Below, piece by piece: positions 22,803 through 34,170 of a stretch of 64,000 bases of DNA. The first letter of the stretch is position 1. Each line of letters opens with the position of its first letter. Made by a program: the position numbers and the translations under genes. The notes beneath the pieces are model-generated. The model was not told the DNA's origin, ran no database searches, and saw only the letters and a program-made list of their open reading frames with translations. The stretch lies in contig OZ020492.1 of the NCBI GenBank assembly GCA_963971405.1, forward strand, positions 10,218,151-10,282,150, read 5' to 3'. The stretch is from Psococerastis gibbosa. Its lineage: Eukaryota > Arthropoda > Insecta > Psocodea > Psocidae.

Positions 22803-23024
22803 GAAGGGCCAAGACTCAAGAGGCCAAGGGGTACAAGTGAAAAAAATAAACCTTCGAGGTAATTGAGGCTAACGTTTGTAACTCGATTGAAAATGTAAAG
22901 GTTTAAATGTCAAAATGACAGGAGCTGATGTTCTTATTGGTTTCTAGGATAAATAGCAGCATGGTGAACTAAATCCCAAAACTCGAAAATTGTCATTTGC
23001 ACCCCTTAGCTTCTAGGTGCTTCA
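22803..23024. mobile_element. TIR element M, copy 1
   Basis: Left AGAGGCCAAGGGGTACAAGTG and right CATTTGCACCCCTTAGCTTC TAGGTGCTTC are inverted ends of about 30-35 bp around an AT-rich core that includes TTCTTATTGGTTTCTAGGAT. It shares its core with 43641-43808 and 48927-49552. Non-coding. Confidence 0.75.
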
Positions 23025-23722
23025 ATTCGCTTATCGTATCAAAATCATTGCAGTCTCTTTGTCGGGATCTGCAACACCAATTGTTCTTCCACTTCTAACT
23101 CTCTTCTCATCACTTCATTACTAATTCTATAACTTCTTGTGTTCTTATATATTATATATTATATTCTACCCAAACAATGTAGATTCACCACTAGATCAAA
23201 AGATTTTGATCATAACAATTTTAAGTACATATCTACTGTCTACCAGGCTATATACGCTACTTGCACGGCCTTCTAGAGGAACTTCAAGCGATGTGGGCTA
23301 GTTGGGAGTAAGGGAGTCCGAAGTACGGTATCTTCGCGCTTATGACTCTGATAATGCACAAAAATAGTTGAGATCAGATTGTTTTTACGCAAGTCGCACA
23401 GATTCCCATCCTTAGGCTGTCTCAGCCAATTTCTGCAAGGAGAGAAAATGTCTTTTTGTTCAACTATATAAAAATTCATGGCGTGAATAAAATAAGATTT
23501 ACTGTTATTTTACAATGTATTGTCTTGAAACATCATGCTATTAAATTGCCGCACTCTCCCTTATTAGAGGCGTCGGTTTGTGTTGAGTTCAATGTAATAT
23601 CTTACTCGAATAACTTAAGTAGTTAAATTTAAATAATACTTGTTTAGCCTCCGACTATTATTAAGGGAAACGCCCCTATTTTCCTTATTTGCGCAAAATA
23701 AAATTTCTCATGAAATAACGAC

Positions 23723-23945
23723 CTTCCTCTTCTTCGAATGCCTCCTCTATCGAAGATTGGCGACCATCATGGCAACTGTAAACACGTAGGATACCGTACA
23801 TTGGACCCCCCAAAAGGAAGTCAAGTATTTAGCGTGTTGAATGTACATTCTGACTGTACTAGGGAATTGTAAAGTAGTGGTTTCCCGTTGCCTTTTGCAT
23901 CCTTATACCGTTGCTTCTTCATTGATTTCCTCCGTCTTTGGGGCC
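23723..23945 (-). mobile_element. SINE-E, copy 1 (reverse orientation)
   Basis: TCTTCTTCGAATGCCTCCTC starts the copy, then CTATCGAAGATTGG, and GGTTTCCCGTTGCCTT with GCATCCTTATACCGTTG close it; the same landmarks occur at 42551-42770 and 49041-49407. Reading on the minus strand the element ends in a (GAA)n-like tail. Confidence 0.7.
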
Positions 23946-24065
23946 CTAAATCAGATGTTATATACAAGAAAAAAAAAATCCTATATGCTTTGATGTACAT
24001 TTTGAAGCCGTCCCTAGATCGTATAGTAGAGATAGTATTGTAAAGATTGTATCAACTGTTTACAA

Positions 24066-24180
24066 TGCAATCTTAGAAGTCTACGCAGTTCCACTGAAGA
24101 TTTCGACCGCAGATGTAGACGAAACGTTTCGAAATATACGCTTTAAGAGCGCTATCATCCCATCTACTGCCTCATCACAG
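24066..24180. mobile_element. Foldback G, right-half fragment
   Basis: CAATCTTAGAAGTCTACGCA, TTCCACTGAAGAT, GACGAAACGTTTCGAAATAT and the end ATCATCCCATCTACTGCCTC ATCAC follow the right arm of 44262-44553. The left arm is absent. Confidence 0.75.
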
Positions 24181-24278
24181 TAACGGGGGGGGGGGGTTGG
24201 CGGGCTTATATCTGTATCCACCCATATCTTCAGCCCAATTCAAATCTGGTTGTACAGGTGTAATATATTTTGTTCTAG

Positions 24279-24334
24279 GTAGCAATGGCTTCCAAGACCC
24301 ACCTTCATCTCAAAGCGAAGGACTGGTATGGTAG
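24279..24334 (+). CDS. Lim1: Lim1 terminal coding exon with stop
   Basis: This exon enters in phase 1, completing a Gly codon, and encodes SNGFQDPPSSQSEGLVW followed by TAG at 24332-24334. The ending -GLVW parallels the -EAAVW terminus of vertebrate Lhx1, a short conserved motif at the extreme C-terminus of this class. That match and the exact phase agreement with the exon ending at 22524 make it the natural final exon. With the three upstream exons the visible coding sequence is 633 nt, 210 residues plus stop. The missing N-terminal part (two LIM domains and linker, roughly 170-200 residues in relatives) is outside the window. Confidence 0.9.
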
Positions 24335-24502
24335 CCAGTCCCCACTTGACCTTCATGGAAATTCAACCTAGTGATTCTATTGCTTTTGTAAATAACAAAC
24401 TATCCCAACCTCTTCAAATATTTATTTGTTAGTTAATTATTGTTTTGGCGTCAGCGCTAACATACAATTCTACACTGCATAACCATTGATACCCTAACAT
24501 AA

Positions 24503-24740
24503 ATTAGAGGATTTAGAAGAAAAAAAATTGACTTTGCAAGACTCCAACCGACGATCTAAGCCCTTGGTTTTGTGTTCCAGCGGTTATGACGACGCCCCGG
24601 ATAAGCGTTGATCGTGGGTTTAAATCCCCCCAAGCCCAGTTTTTTCTCAAAGTCCTCTAATTTTTTTTAACGAGGAGGTTACCTCTTCAACCTATATTAG
24701 TTTAATGTCAGTGTTATACACCGTATAATACAGCAATATA
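24503..24740 (+). mobile_element. tRNA-headed hairpin SINE, family H, copy 1
   Basis: An antisense tRNA-like piece (GACTCCAACCGACGATC) is followed by the sense piece (GTTCCAGCGGTTATGACG, then GATCGTGGGTTTAAATCC). Outer bases TTAGAGGATTTAGAA and TTTTCTCAAAGTCCTCTAA are inverted. The tail GAGGTTACCTCTTCAACC ... ACACCGTATAATACAGCAAT is shared with 29255-29452 and 53792-53980. It lies in the probable Lim1 3' UTR. Confidence 0.75.
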
Positions 24741-24997
24741 TTGAACATTGGTACCCAGTATTCAAGGTAGTACCTAACTTCGAGCCCCCAAATTTTATGA
24801 CATTACATATATAGTTTAAATATAATTTTGAAGTAGAATAATCTTTCTTTCTTTTCTTTACTTTTTCCTGGGCACGACCTTGAATACATTTTTGTTCAGA
24901 ATTTCACCCTAGCCACACAATGAACTTAAAATTTTAAGCTTCAACTGTTTTAATATTCTTAAAGCTGCTTGCTTGATGTAACGGTGAATTTATCAAA

Positions 24998-25003
24998 AAT
25001 AAA
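24998..25003 (+). promoter_or_regulatory. Lim1: Candidate polyadenylation signal AATAAA
   Basis: Canonical hexamer about 665 bases after the Lim1 stop, in TCAAAAATAAACCAATAAT. Other AATAAA copies in this AT-rich DNA are chance or repeat-derived, so assignment is tentative. Confidence 0.4.
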
Positions 25004-25335
25004 CCAATAATATTACTTTATATGACTATTTTTCTAAGAGGTGCTTGGCTTGTAGAATCCTGTCATTCTCTGCAGTTGGCCTTGTTTGATTCATTTTTGT
25101 TCTTCTTTTTTTTATCAACGATAAAGTCTTCAAACGGGGTTAAAAATGTTGGCAAGCGCTAATATTGACATTATCGTTGATTACTATTTACTATTTACCA
25201 AGTTTAAGTGATAATTAGTATGAAAACTAATAACTTCGGCAGTCGATTCAAATTTAAAAAAAAATAACTTTCTCTATACGATTACCGAATAGTCCCAACA
25301 GCTTGTAGATTCCACAGTAAATGAGCTAATCATTC

Positions 25336-25530
25336 AAGGGCGGATCCGGGGGGGAAGTGCCCCCCCCCCCCCGCAATTTTGGACCAAACACTAGATAGAA
25401 TTTTTTGACAGAATGCATCAAATATCTAATTCAAAAAAGGTTTCCTTTTTTTAATCTCCCCCCCCCCCTAAAAAATTCTAAAACCGCCTATTTGCACTTT
25501 TTTTATTTATTGAAGGGGGGGGCAATTGAG
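25336..25530. repeat. C/G-run hAT-like fragment
   Basis: The left end CAAGGGCGGATCCGG is intact and is followed by G and C runs, but a matching right end is weak (AACCGCCTATTTG) and flanks show no duplication. Probably a truncated MITE. Confidence 0.5.
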
Positions 25531-26189
25531 CACTCTTTCGTATTTTGTAGGATACGCGAACCAGTCAAGCACCTTAGCACTGCATCAAGCTTTCACGCTT
25601 TAAAATGGGCTTTTGCCCTTTGTTTTAATGCATATCATCCACAAGGCGGATCACCAATAAGCTTGAATGGAAAAATTACAATAGATTTTTTAACAGACAC
25701 CGTAAATAACGGTAATTATATTAATCGCGTTTTTGTATTATAATTGTAAAGCAAAAAAACTGTTCTTATGTACCGTACCGTCTCACATGCTAAACATTGT
25801 CTAAAGAGAATTATTTTATTTCTTGACTTTTAATTTAATTAAAAGTTGTGAAAGCCTACAGACTTAGCCCATTCATTTTTATCTTTGTTATAGCCTACTT
25901 TTCGTTTATTTTACTATAAGTTGTAATTGAATTTAAATGACAAATGATTGTTTATTCTAAACTCTTAGGTGCAATATACTCTAATCATTTTTTTTAAATA
26001 CCGGTATGTATTTAAAAAAAATAGGTATTCAGAAACATTTGGAGATGTGTTTTGAGATCAAATTGGTAAATTTTGACGAGTCTAGTGATTACAATTATCA
26101 AAGTCTCCGAAGACTTTTAACACGTTTTCATCGCTATTCGTGATGTCCAATTATGTAGGCCTATGTCTCTGTCTATTTCCTTTATAATG

Positions 26190-26409
26190 TCATGTAGAGT
26201 AGTGGTACAAACTCCAACTTTCATCCGAAAGGTTGTTGGTTCGAGTCCCACACTTGCTATATTTTCTGGCCGTGCTTTGGAGGGGATTTAAAGCAGGCGG
26301 TCCCGAATCTTCCTAATTGAGTGTCAGACAGGGCTTTATAGCCCTAACTCCGCTAGGTTGGCTTAGTAATAGAACGACAAAAAAGTCAATATTTTTATTT
26401 TTATTTTAT
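26190..26409 (+). mobile_element. SINE-A, full copy
   Basis: Head CATGTAGAGTAGTGGTAC, B box GTTGTTGGTTCGAGTCCC, body TTTTCTGGCCGTGCTTTGGA and AGGGCTTTATAGCCCTAACT, 3' end GGCTTAGTAATAG plus T/A-rich tail. Confidence 0.92.
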
Positions 26410-29250
26410 TATATAAGTTACTTGGTTTATAAAATTATTGAATTCATTTTCTACATACAATTATTTCCCCAATGGCTAAATCAAACGAAAATGAGTGGGC
26501 TACGTTTCAAAATGCTATATGACTTGTTATGTAAGATATACGCATATCCACAGTTATAAGCTGCGTAACTTTACTTTTACATTAATCAGACGAACGTATT
26601 AAAAATTAGTTAGGAGGTGGTTGACATAGCGACCAACAAACCTGTATGTCTATTTTTTATTTATTTCGTAATTAACTGTTATTACAACAAATTGCAAAAG
26701 GTGCCATAAAATTTCACACTATTAAAACTTTAAATTTATTTAGATCTTGTCCTGATACAAAATATAACTTATCTAAGAAAAGATCTTGCATTGGAGCAAT
26801 AAAAATTAGAATATGAAAAAAGGGTGCAAACTTTGTGTGTATATATAGGCCTAATTGTTTTTCTATGACGAGAAGTTTGATACCGTCTATTTTTTCCTAC
26901 ATACTTGCTATGGATGGTTCCTTCATATTTCTTAAAACGTTAGGCTTGAAAGTTCTTCCGTTGCCTTAGACTTTACCATGCCTATTTGTAAAAATTTCCC
27001 ATAGTAATAAATATTGGTAAAAATAAAATGAATCCTTTTATTGTGATTCGGGCTATTTAAGGCAATATTAATAATAAACCAGCACTAACGTAAAAAAATA
27101 ACTTATCCCCAAGGAATGTAAATTACAAGAAGTAAACATTTAATTCACAAATTGTTTGTTAACGAACAGTAATTTCTGTTCATTGCTACATATGCTAGAC
27201 GTAGGTGAAGCAATATTTCTGGGCTCTCTTTGGCCCAATATGACAAAAAACAATTGAAAGTTGTCTGCCATGTAATGTTTTTTTAAATTTTAAATTTTAA
27301 ATACATTTAAATAAATAAATTCACCGGTTACGTTATTCTTTTACGTTGTTATGGTTACGGGAGACGCTCTAGCCGAACTTTCATTATTTCTGCCGTTTAA
27401 CTATATGTAAACACTTTCTAGAGAAATCATGGCTGATATCGTATGGGCAATGTTGAAAACGTATTGTGCTATATCAAATGCTGTAATGTTCGGTAAATTC
27501 GAGCATTAATTAATTTTGCAAAAAATGCTGATAGTTTTGTAGCTAATTAGTAAATTATTTTTAATGTCGTGAAGGACACTCAGAATTATTGAGCATTTTG
27601 ATCTATAGCATGTTTTCTTTTGTATGTATTGTTTAAAAACATGGTTTATATTTTCCAACGCAACTGTTTGAAACTTTTTTTTATTATCCATAAAATATGA
27701 TAAAATAAAACCACAACCCTGGATTTAGGTTTTGGGGCCCTAGGCGCCATTTGCTGTTTGGCTTTCCAAATTGACTCTTCCTAATGTATTTAATGATTTT
27801 AGATTTTAAGGTAAAAATGTGCAATTTCACAGATGACCCAGTGTACTATGCACAGAATATTCAAAAGAATTCATGCTACAGTATTTTTTTTTGTACCCAT
27901 GTGTACATTGTGATTTTATTGGCGTCTTTGTAATGAAACTACGTGATTAGCACTGTCAAAGTGCTAAATGTTTTTTACAGGCATGCCAGTACAGAGGAAA
28001 ATTGTTATAAAAGAGGTTAAATACAGTACTCCGATAATTATTTTGGTGTTTTCCTTTACAAAAGCTATTCCTTTATAGATTTCAGTGGCATCTATCCAAA
28101 TTTTGGCACAACACAGCACGAGAGCTAATTAATAATATTTTCGTTCCACAGTGGCTTTATTACCCAAATTGCTGCACCTCCTTAAATAAATAAACAGTGA
28201 TAAACTGATAATACACAATTCCTTTATTTTTTTAGCTACATTACAGAAATAGGAGTTAGTTCATCGATTTTTATGGATAAACGATAGGTCAAAGACAAAA
28301 TCTATCTTATCACAGTTTATATATTTTAGGAGGTGCTTAAAGAACACTTTAGTCATGTGTTCTGGACCGAGAAAGTATATTAGTTCTCACCCGATGTTGT
28401 TTTTAATTTTTTCTGGAAGAAATCCCCTTAAGTTACACTTTGTAATATATATTTACGAATTTCTGGGGCCACTCGCAACACCAGTGAAAAAGCGTATCAG
28501 GTGGCCAGAGGATTCGAACAATGTTTTTGGCACAGTCGAATATCCAACTCAATTCTACACTGGATTTAAATAAACTCAACAATGAATCAAAAATAGTATA
28601 GGCATAGCAATGAAGTGTAGGCTATAAACTGACACAGAATAAGAAATTTTTTAAAAAAACTTCCCATTTTCAATAAACAAACTGGCCCAGTGATTACATT
28701 TTCCCGCCCAGTGGCTGGAGGCACTGATGCCGCTACTTTTAATTCAAAAGTAATCAAATTGAAAGGAAGTTTTAAGTTTTTATAGCGACTTCGGTGGCAA
28801 GGCGGTAGCGTATTTGTACTTGGGGAGTATCTACACACTTTGGATGCGAGAGACACAAGTACCTATTAGGTGACCTAGGGAGGCAATTGAAGAGGTTAAT
28901 CGCATACATCCGTTACATTGTTTGTATGAGGTTTAACCTTTTTATAAAAAAAAAAGTTATGAAGTTATTGCGCGCAAAAGCTTCTGTTGACAACAGCGCA
29001 TTGATTCACCCAAAACCCACCCGTGAAGGTCGGCAATCTATTGCCTACGCTTAACTTTTTGATTAAATTTGAAAACTTGGGGCCCGGCTTCTCCTGTTTG
29101 TAGCTCCGCCTCTGGCCTCGGTATCTATCTAATGGAAAACAAGTTTGATTGGACCGAGGTGTTATGAAAGTTCGGATTGTCGCCCAGGGAAAAATCCTTA
29201 AAATATTTTTTGATAGGTACGTGCAACTAGATACTAAGACGGGGTGGCTA
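26410..29250. other. AT-rich intergenic DNA
   Basis: I see no supportable gene, no copy of the named repeat families and only short homopolymer and TA/ATTT simple sequence here. Confidence 0.5.
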
Positions 29251-29254
29251 GAAC

Positions 29255-29452
29255 TTATTAGAGAATTAAAAAAAAAGTGGACTTGGCAGGACTCAAACCC
29301 ACGACCTTCGCCTATCCAGGGCATGGTATCTGTTGATGATGGGTTCGAATCCCTCCACGTCCATTTTTTTCTAAATTCCCTAATTTCGATTAAAACGAGG
29401 AGATTTTACCTCTTCAACCAAAGTCAGTTTAATACCATATAATACTGCTATA
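29255..29452 (+). mobile_element. tRNA-headed hairpin SINE, family H, copy 2
   Basis: Antisense GGACTCAAACCCACGACC and sense GATGGGTTCGAATCCCTCCA flank a short centre; the stem GTGGACTTGGCAGG pairs with CCTCCACGTCCA. The tail ACGAGGAGATTTTACCTCTT CAACC ... ACCATATAATACTGC matches copies 1 and 3. Confidence 0.8.
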
Positions 29453-29459
29453 TATAAGG

Positions 29460-30775
29460 GATAGCTAGAGTCCTACCTATAAGAGATCGATATGAGACAT
29501 TCGCTACCATCCTACAGTAAAATCAAATCAAATATATTTTCTATATATTTTATATCCAATTTTGAAACAAAAAACAAGTATACATAAAAAGATAATGTGG
29601 CGGATTACACTTTGTAGAGGCCCTGAGGATCAATTAGCTACCTTTCTCTTTATTGAAAAAATCAGGTGACAACAAAACCACACAAAATGTAAACTACTTC
29701 CAGTGCGTCCCTCCAATTTCGATAGTTTTTCAATTTTTCAATTTAATACTGTTAAAAAGTGACATTGTAGACTGTAGAGGCTATTGGTGAGGCCCCGCTT
29801 TGTTATACTTTGGCCTTTGGGAGCCTTTCGTGGAGGCCCTGAGACCGAGACCATAGTTAATCCGGCACTGTCTAACAAGGGTATTTTTTTAATTTAGGTG
29901 CCAACTGCCACAGCTCTCTTGACCAAAATGGTCGGTAAATCTAATTGACAATATTTTGATTGATTTATATTTTTGTGGCGCACAACATAAAGTGTTCCAT
30001 ACATTCGAGAGGTCTTTAGTCGCTTTTATCGTTTATATTTTCAGCCCGTTATCAACATTTTTGATCATTCAAATATTTGAAGGCCATTGACCTGCATCAT
30101 TTGTCACTCCATCGCCCGTATTGATGTTGTAGTATTGGTATTACTGACAGCCTCTCTGGAGAAGATAGTCAATCATATGCTATGACAGCAAACTCGCTGA
30201 GACTACTTTAAAACTTCTTCATGTGCTACAACAATGGAGTCGATTATGGCTTGATTGACGTGTTATTGTGTTGACCGGGAAGGAGGTCATGCGAGGGCCG
30301 AAGAAACGCAGCCAGGTTGCAATTAAAGTACAGTAACCGTGAGCTGGACCACGAAAGAAGACTAGAGAAATAGAAAAATACCATAGAGAAAGACAACTAG
30401 GTAAAAAGGAATGTGGCATTTGATGGGTGAGAAAAAACTGTGCCTAAGTCACTTTTGAAAATTTTAAGAGAAATGGTACACCCTATTATTATTATTATTA
30501 TTATTTTTGACAAAAGTGAAATTTTACGTCATCTATCACCCCCCCCCCCTCCCCCTACTGAAAAGGCAAAATTATAACTACCTAGGTAATGTCCAATGCA
30601 TAACTTGTCAGATCTAATAAATTTTCGGGTAAGTAGAATTCTACGTTGTCTTGGACGGTAAAAGAAGTTGATAGCTAGAGGTAATCTACCTCATCCATCT
30701 GCTACGGCTGGTCATAGAAGACGTGGCGAGTAGTCCCTGAAATTAAAATAACATTTTTTTATCTCGTGGGATCGT
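29460..30775. other. Intergenic DNA without recognised features
   Basis: It contains only an ATT microsatellite (about 30485-30507) and a C run (about 30539-30550). The words AATCCGGCACTG at about 29861-29872 resemble the end of a hAT-like element, but no partner end was found. Confidence 0.45.
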
Positions 30776-30779
30776 TGTA

Positions 30780-31130
30780 GAGACGAAAAAAAACAATTTT
30801 CCAGTTAGGGCAGGATGGAGGCTGGAAGTAGCAGCGGAACGTTGGAACATTCATGGTAAGACCCATTGCAAGACCGTAAATGACCTTCAAGAGATTTGAA
30901 AATCTAGCCGTAACTCACGGGAATCTCAAGTTCTAGAGACGAAAGCAAAAAATAATTTTCCAGTTAGGGCAGGAAGGAGGCTGGCAGTAGCAGCGCAACA
31001 TTGGAACATTCATGGTAAGACCCATTGAAGGGCCGTGAATAACCTGCTGTAGAGTTTCAAAATCTAACTGAATCTCACGGGGAACCTCAAGTTGTAGAGA
31101 CGAAAACCGAAAACAATTTCCCATGAAAGG
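30780..31130. repeat. Tandem repeat, about 160-bp unit
   Basis: GAGACGAAA recurs at about 30780, 30938 and 31098. Two full units share TTTTCCAGTTAGGGCAGGA, GGAACATTCATGGTAAGACC and CTCACGGG; a third is partial. The unit sequence is not recognised. Confidence 0.85.
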
Positions 31131-31140
31131 CTTAAGGCCG

Positions 31141-31613
31141 AAGTAGCGGAACGTTGCGTTGGTACATTCCTCCGAGCGGAAGAATATTTTACCTCCCCTT
31201 CCCGCCCCTAAACCCACCGTTCTCCGCCTTCGTGAAACCCCCTGATCCCCCCCGGGTGCACTTTCATTTCTTATTTCATTTCTGCTGCTTTGAGAATGAT
31301 GGAAATATGTACGCGAGGCATATTTAAATTTCAACTTTCTCCATCTTATCTTCTTCGTTCACTAGTAAAGCTGTGAAATATAAGTAGCGGAACGTTGCGT
31401 TGGTACATTCCTCGGAGCGGAAGAATATTTTACCTCCCCTTCCCGCCCCCAAACCCACCCTCCCCCACCTTCCTGAAACCGCCTGATCCTCTCCGGCTGC
31501 ACTTTCATTTCTTATTTCATTTCTGCTGCTTTGAGAAGAATGGAAATACGTACGCGAGGCATATTTAAATTTCAACTTTCTCCATCTTATCTTCTTCGTT
31601 CGCTAGTAAAGTG
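31141..31613. repeat. Tandem duplication, 241-bp unit
   Basis: AAGTAGCGGAACGTTGCGTT starts at 31141 and again at 31382; the units stay closely similar to TAGTAAAG at 31613. It directly follows the 160-bp array and precedes the TTC microsatellite. The minus-strand reading frames in the two units are near-copies because the DNA is duplicated. Confidence 0.92.
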
Positions 31614-31654
31614 GTCAAATAATATCCAAACTACTATACGACAATTTTTTGATG

Positions 31655-31809
31655 AGCATATCTACTTCTACTTCTTCGTCTTCATCTTCTTCTTCTTCTT
31701 CTTCTTCATCATCTTCTTCTTCTTATTCTTCTTATTCTTCGTCTTCATCTTCTTCTTCGTCGTCTTCTTCTTCTTCTTCTTCTTCTTCTTCTTCTTCTAC
31801 TACTTCTTA
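31655..31809. repeat. (TTC)n microsatellite
   Basis: About 150 bp of TTC/TTCTTCATC variants. It gives a long poly-Phe frame with no meaning as a protein. The unit's last bases (ATCTTATCTTCTTCGTTC) are a plausible seed. Confidence 0.95.
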
Positions 31810-31974
31810 GTTAAGAATAATATTATTTATATTAAGCTAAATGTTTTATTTTTTTGTTATATTGACTATGTACTGTATTTTTGAATATTGTATTGATTTT
31901 CTAGTCTAAAGTCTCGTTCCGTAAATAAATGAAGTTTACTATTATTATTAGAAAAAGAGACAGATCTTTCGTTA

Positions 31975-32095
31975 AAACCACTTTTTGTTCCTGGGACCTC
32001 AAGACGTGTAATTCCTTTGAAATCTCGAAGTCCTAAATTTCGACTATCCCTTTTCTCATACTACCGTATCAATAGGAAAGCAATAATCCAATAAA
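31975..32095 (-). repeat. Family I fragment, reverse
   Basis: CACTTTTTGTTCCTGGGACC and the run to ATCAATAGGAAAGCAATAA correspond to the reversed 5' part of family I (compare 39440-39545). Confidence 0.6.
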
Positions 32096-32369
32096 CCCAC
32101 AGTAAGAATATTGTGATGGCCGACGGTGGCATGCTTTCCGTTTGTATAAAGGAATTCAATAAAATGAAATTAGCTTCAAGCCGGTAGAAGTCTAGACTGT
32201 AGAGAATTGATAGAAGGGAGGATATTGATAGCTAAATTTGTGTACCGATTGGCCTGAAAATTAGCACTACATCTAGCTAGAGAAATGGTAGAAGGAGAAT
32301 ATTAATGTCTAAATGTGTGTGCAGATTGAGCTGAAAATTAGCACTGCATTGCACATAGATTGCTCTAGA

Positions 32370-32470
32370 GCAGGGGCTCCCAAACTTTTTTTCCGTGGAT
32401 AACAAAATTTTACCCCCCCCCCCCAAAATCAAAACCTGGGCAATTTCTAAAAAAAAAAATCCTAACAACT
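32370..32470. repeat. Fragment of CAGTGGTTCCCAAAC-type element
   Basis: CAGGGGCTCCCAAACTTTTT then CCGTGGA matches the left end of 20866-21151; a C run follows. The right end was not found. Confidence 0.55.
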
Positions 32471-32627
32471 CCAGATTTTTTTAATTCTCTTATTTTGCTT
32501 CTCCCTGTTATTAATCATCAACGCTATTACTCTCTTTAAGCGCCAAAGCTAGAAACTTGGGGCTCACATTTAAATTTCCCTAGTGATTCCGCACATTTTT
32601 ACCTACATTTTAAAGAAAAAATTGAAA

Positions 32628-32700
32628 GCTTGTAATAATAATAACAATAAATCGTCTTAATTCAACAGCGTAGTTAGGGCCAATGGCCCTTTCTTACACT
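32628..32700 (-). repeat. Retroposon tail, reverse copy
   Basis: An (ATT)n tail, then AATCGTCTTAATTCAACAGC and GTAGTTAGGGCCAATGGCCC mirror 35630-35716. The two copies are inverted, 3 kb apart. Confidence 0.75.
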
Positions 32701-32723
32701 AAACTAAACAGTATGACCTGTAA

Positions 32724-32800
32724 AAACGGAAACGGGCATGTTACTGACCACAACATACCAAATAAAGCAGTGGTCAAGTCTAGACCCCCATTTGGTTATC
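32724..32800 (+). repeat. Repeat K, copy 1
   Basis: AAACGGGCATGTTACTGACC ACAACATACCAAATAAAGCA then GTGGTCAAG; the same roughly 70-bp module occurs at 43836, 49815 (reverse), 58690 (reverse) and 63068. Confidence 0.65.
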
Positions 32801-32900
32801 TACTGTCGTGCCACAACATACCTTTACGAAAATATGCTCAGTAGCCTACATAATTCAGAAAATATCAATTTCATTTAAATAACCTATGAATACCTTAGTT

Positions 32901-32933
32901 TCTAATAAATAAATAAATAAATAAATAAATAAG
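32901..32933. repeat. (AAAT)n microsatellite
   Basis: About eight AAAT/TAAA units. Confidence 0.9.
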
Positions 32934-33590
32934 CGTTTATTTGCAAACAGACAAAGTCCAATAATATGCGAATTATCCAATAATATGCAAATTCACGACA
33001 CTAGCCGAGCTTTATGCTCAATCTCTTGATATTGTTACAAATGATTCTTCACAAATTTTCTACATAAGTTCTAGGTTTTACATAGGCGTGGACCTGGAAC
33101 ATAGTTGCGTTCTGGACACAAAGGATGAAGCCGTGTGTCGTCTCGAAGTCTCGGTATCTCAGGCATGGCTGGGAGGCGTTCCCAATAGCAATCCCCAGCT
33201 TCTGGCCTCGTATACTCACCGCCTCAACTATTTTCCAACGGGGGACCAATTCGGCTGTACCTACAACCGCTGTTGGATCTACGGGGGGAGGGGCTAAGGG
33301 ATTTTAAATTTACACGGGATAAAAGCGTACTTCGGAAGGTTTTACTAGGATTAAAAGTTGTTTTGGGTACCAATTTACCATAAATTAAAACACACCCAAA
33401 AAATCGCGTTATTATAGTTTTGAGTGTGTACCCCTTCGTATGCACCCCAAGAACGGTTTTCTGGTTTGGTCATTGTCACGCTTGTAGGCGGGATGCACTG
33501 TATAATACTAATCAAGCATCACTGTTATTAAAAGCAGAGAATGCAATAGACCTACATGATTATGCAATTACTGCATGCTTGCATGTTGGC

Positions 33591-33692
33591 GTCGAGGCAG
33601 CAGATTGGACAGCGGCTGCTGAGGATCGACAAAGATGGAGGGAAATCGTCAGAGCCGCCAAAAGTCCCCCTGGGCTGATCGCGCCTAATTAA
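33591..33692 (+). pseudogene. Possible non-LTR retrotransposon C-terminal fragment
   Basis: The open frame ending at a TAA at 33690-33692 contains DWTAAAEDRQRWREIVRAAK. A Trp, an acidic-Asp-Arg and a second Trp spaced this way are common at the C-terminus of ORF2 in several non-LTR clades. Upstream sequence shows no reverse-transcriptase motifs, so this is at most a 5'-truncated tail. The call rests on a short motif. Confidence 0.4.
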
Positions 33693-33833
33693 ATCAAAAA
33701 AAGTAAGTTGCATGCATGGTTTGTGCTTCATCCTTGTCTTCTTCTTCTTCTGGCCCTACAGCCCTTGATGCCCGACAAAACTCCTCCAGTCATCTCGGTT
33801 TTGTACAACGCTCCACTATCTACGGGCTCCCAA

Positions 33834-34170
33834 CTAGCGAAGGTCAGTTTCCAAGTTCCAACTCATCCTTCCACCAGGGTTTCTTAATACATTTCGAAAA
33901 TTGTTCATGTCCCAAGTTTCGTCTGCCAAAACTGAGTAAGCCTTCGCTTTTTTGACGCCTTCTGCAATTGCGTTTGGAACCATCATCGCGCAAATCTGAA
34001 TTAGTTCGTTTAGAATGCGTGGTGATGCGTAAAAAGCAGTGAGTTGTAGCAACTCATAATTTTTTATGATGGGATTTGTTACCAGATCAAATCTTCGAAT
34101 ATTCCTTCATTCAGTTCCTTACCACGCAGTGGTATATCATTTACTCCAAAAAAATGTTGTAATGCCATAG
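33834..34170 (-). pseudogene. hAT transposase fragment, ZMYM/DUF4371 type
   Basis: The minus-strand translation of 33834-34052 reads FYASPRILNELIQICAMM and then KKAKAYSVLADETWDM. This is the SP-x-I-x-NELI ... VLADET-x-D signature of domesticated and active ZMYM-type hAT transposases, the Asp lying in the catalytic core region. The preceding coding text GVNDIPLRGKELNEGIFEDL is found in another frame at about 34085-34160, so at least one frameshift separates them; the family is normally several hundred residues long. The remnant ends abruptly after VLRNPGG and its other end runs into a 140-bp tandem array. It cannot encode a working enzyme. An intact relative elsewhere in the genome is a candidate mobiliser of the 8-bp-duplication MITEs here; that link is inference. 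Confidence 0.8.

Larger units (their letters stand above)
22525..24278 (+). other. Lim1: Last Lim1 intron
   Basis: Donor GTAAGT, acceptor ATTTTGTTCTAG. It carries a TIR element (M), a SINE-E and a foldback G fragment, each listed; 23030-23720 holds nothing I recognise. Confidence 0.9.
24335..25025 (+). other. Lim1: Probable Lim1 3' untranslated region
   Basis: Downstream of the stop the first good AATAAA with a following AT-rich stretch is at 24998-25003. The extent is inferred; it would include a tRNA-headed hairpin element (24503-24740). Confidence 0.45.

Noticed and set aside
31531..31884. 117-codon poly-Phe frame.
   Set aside because: Translation of a TTC microsatellite.
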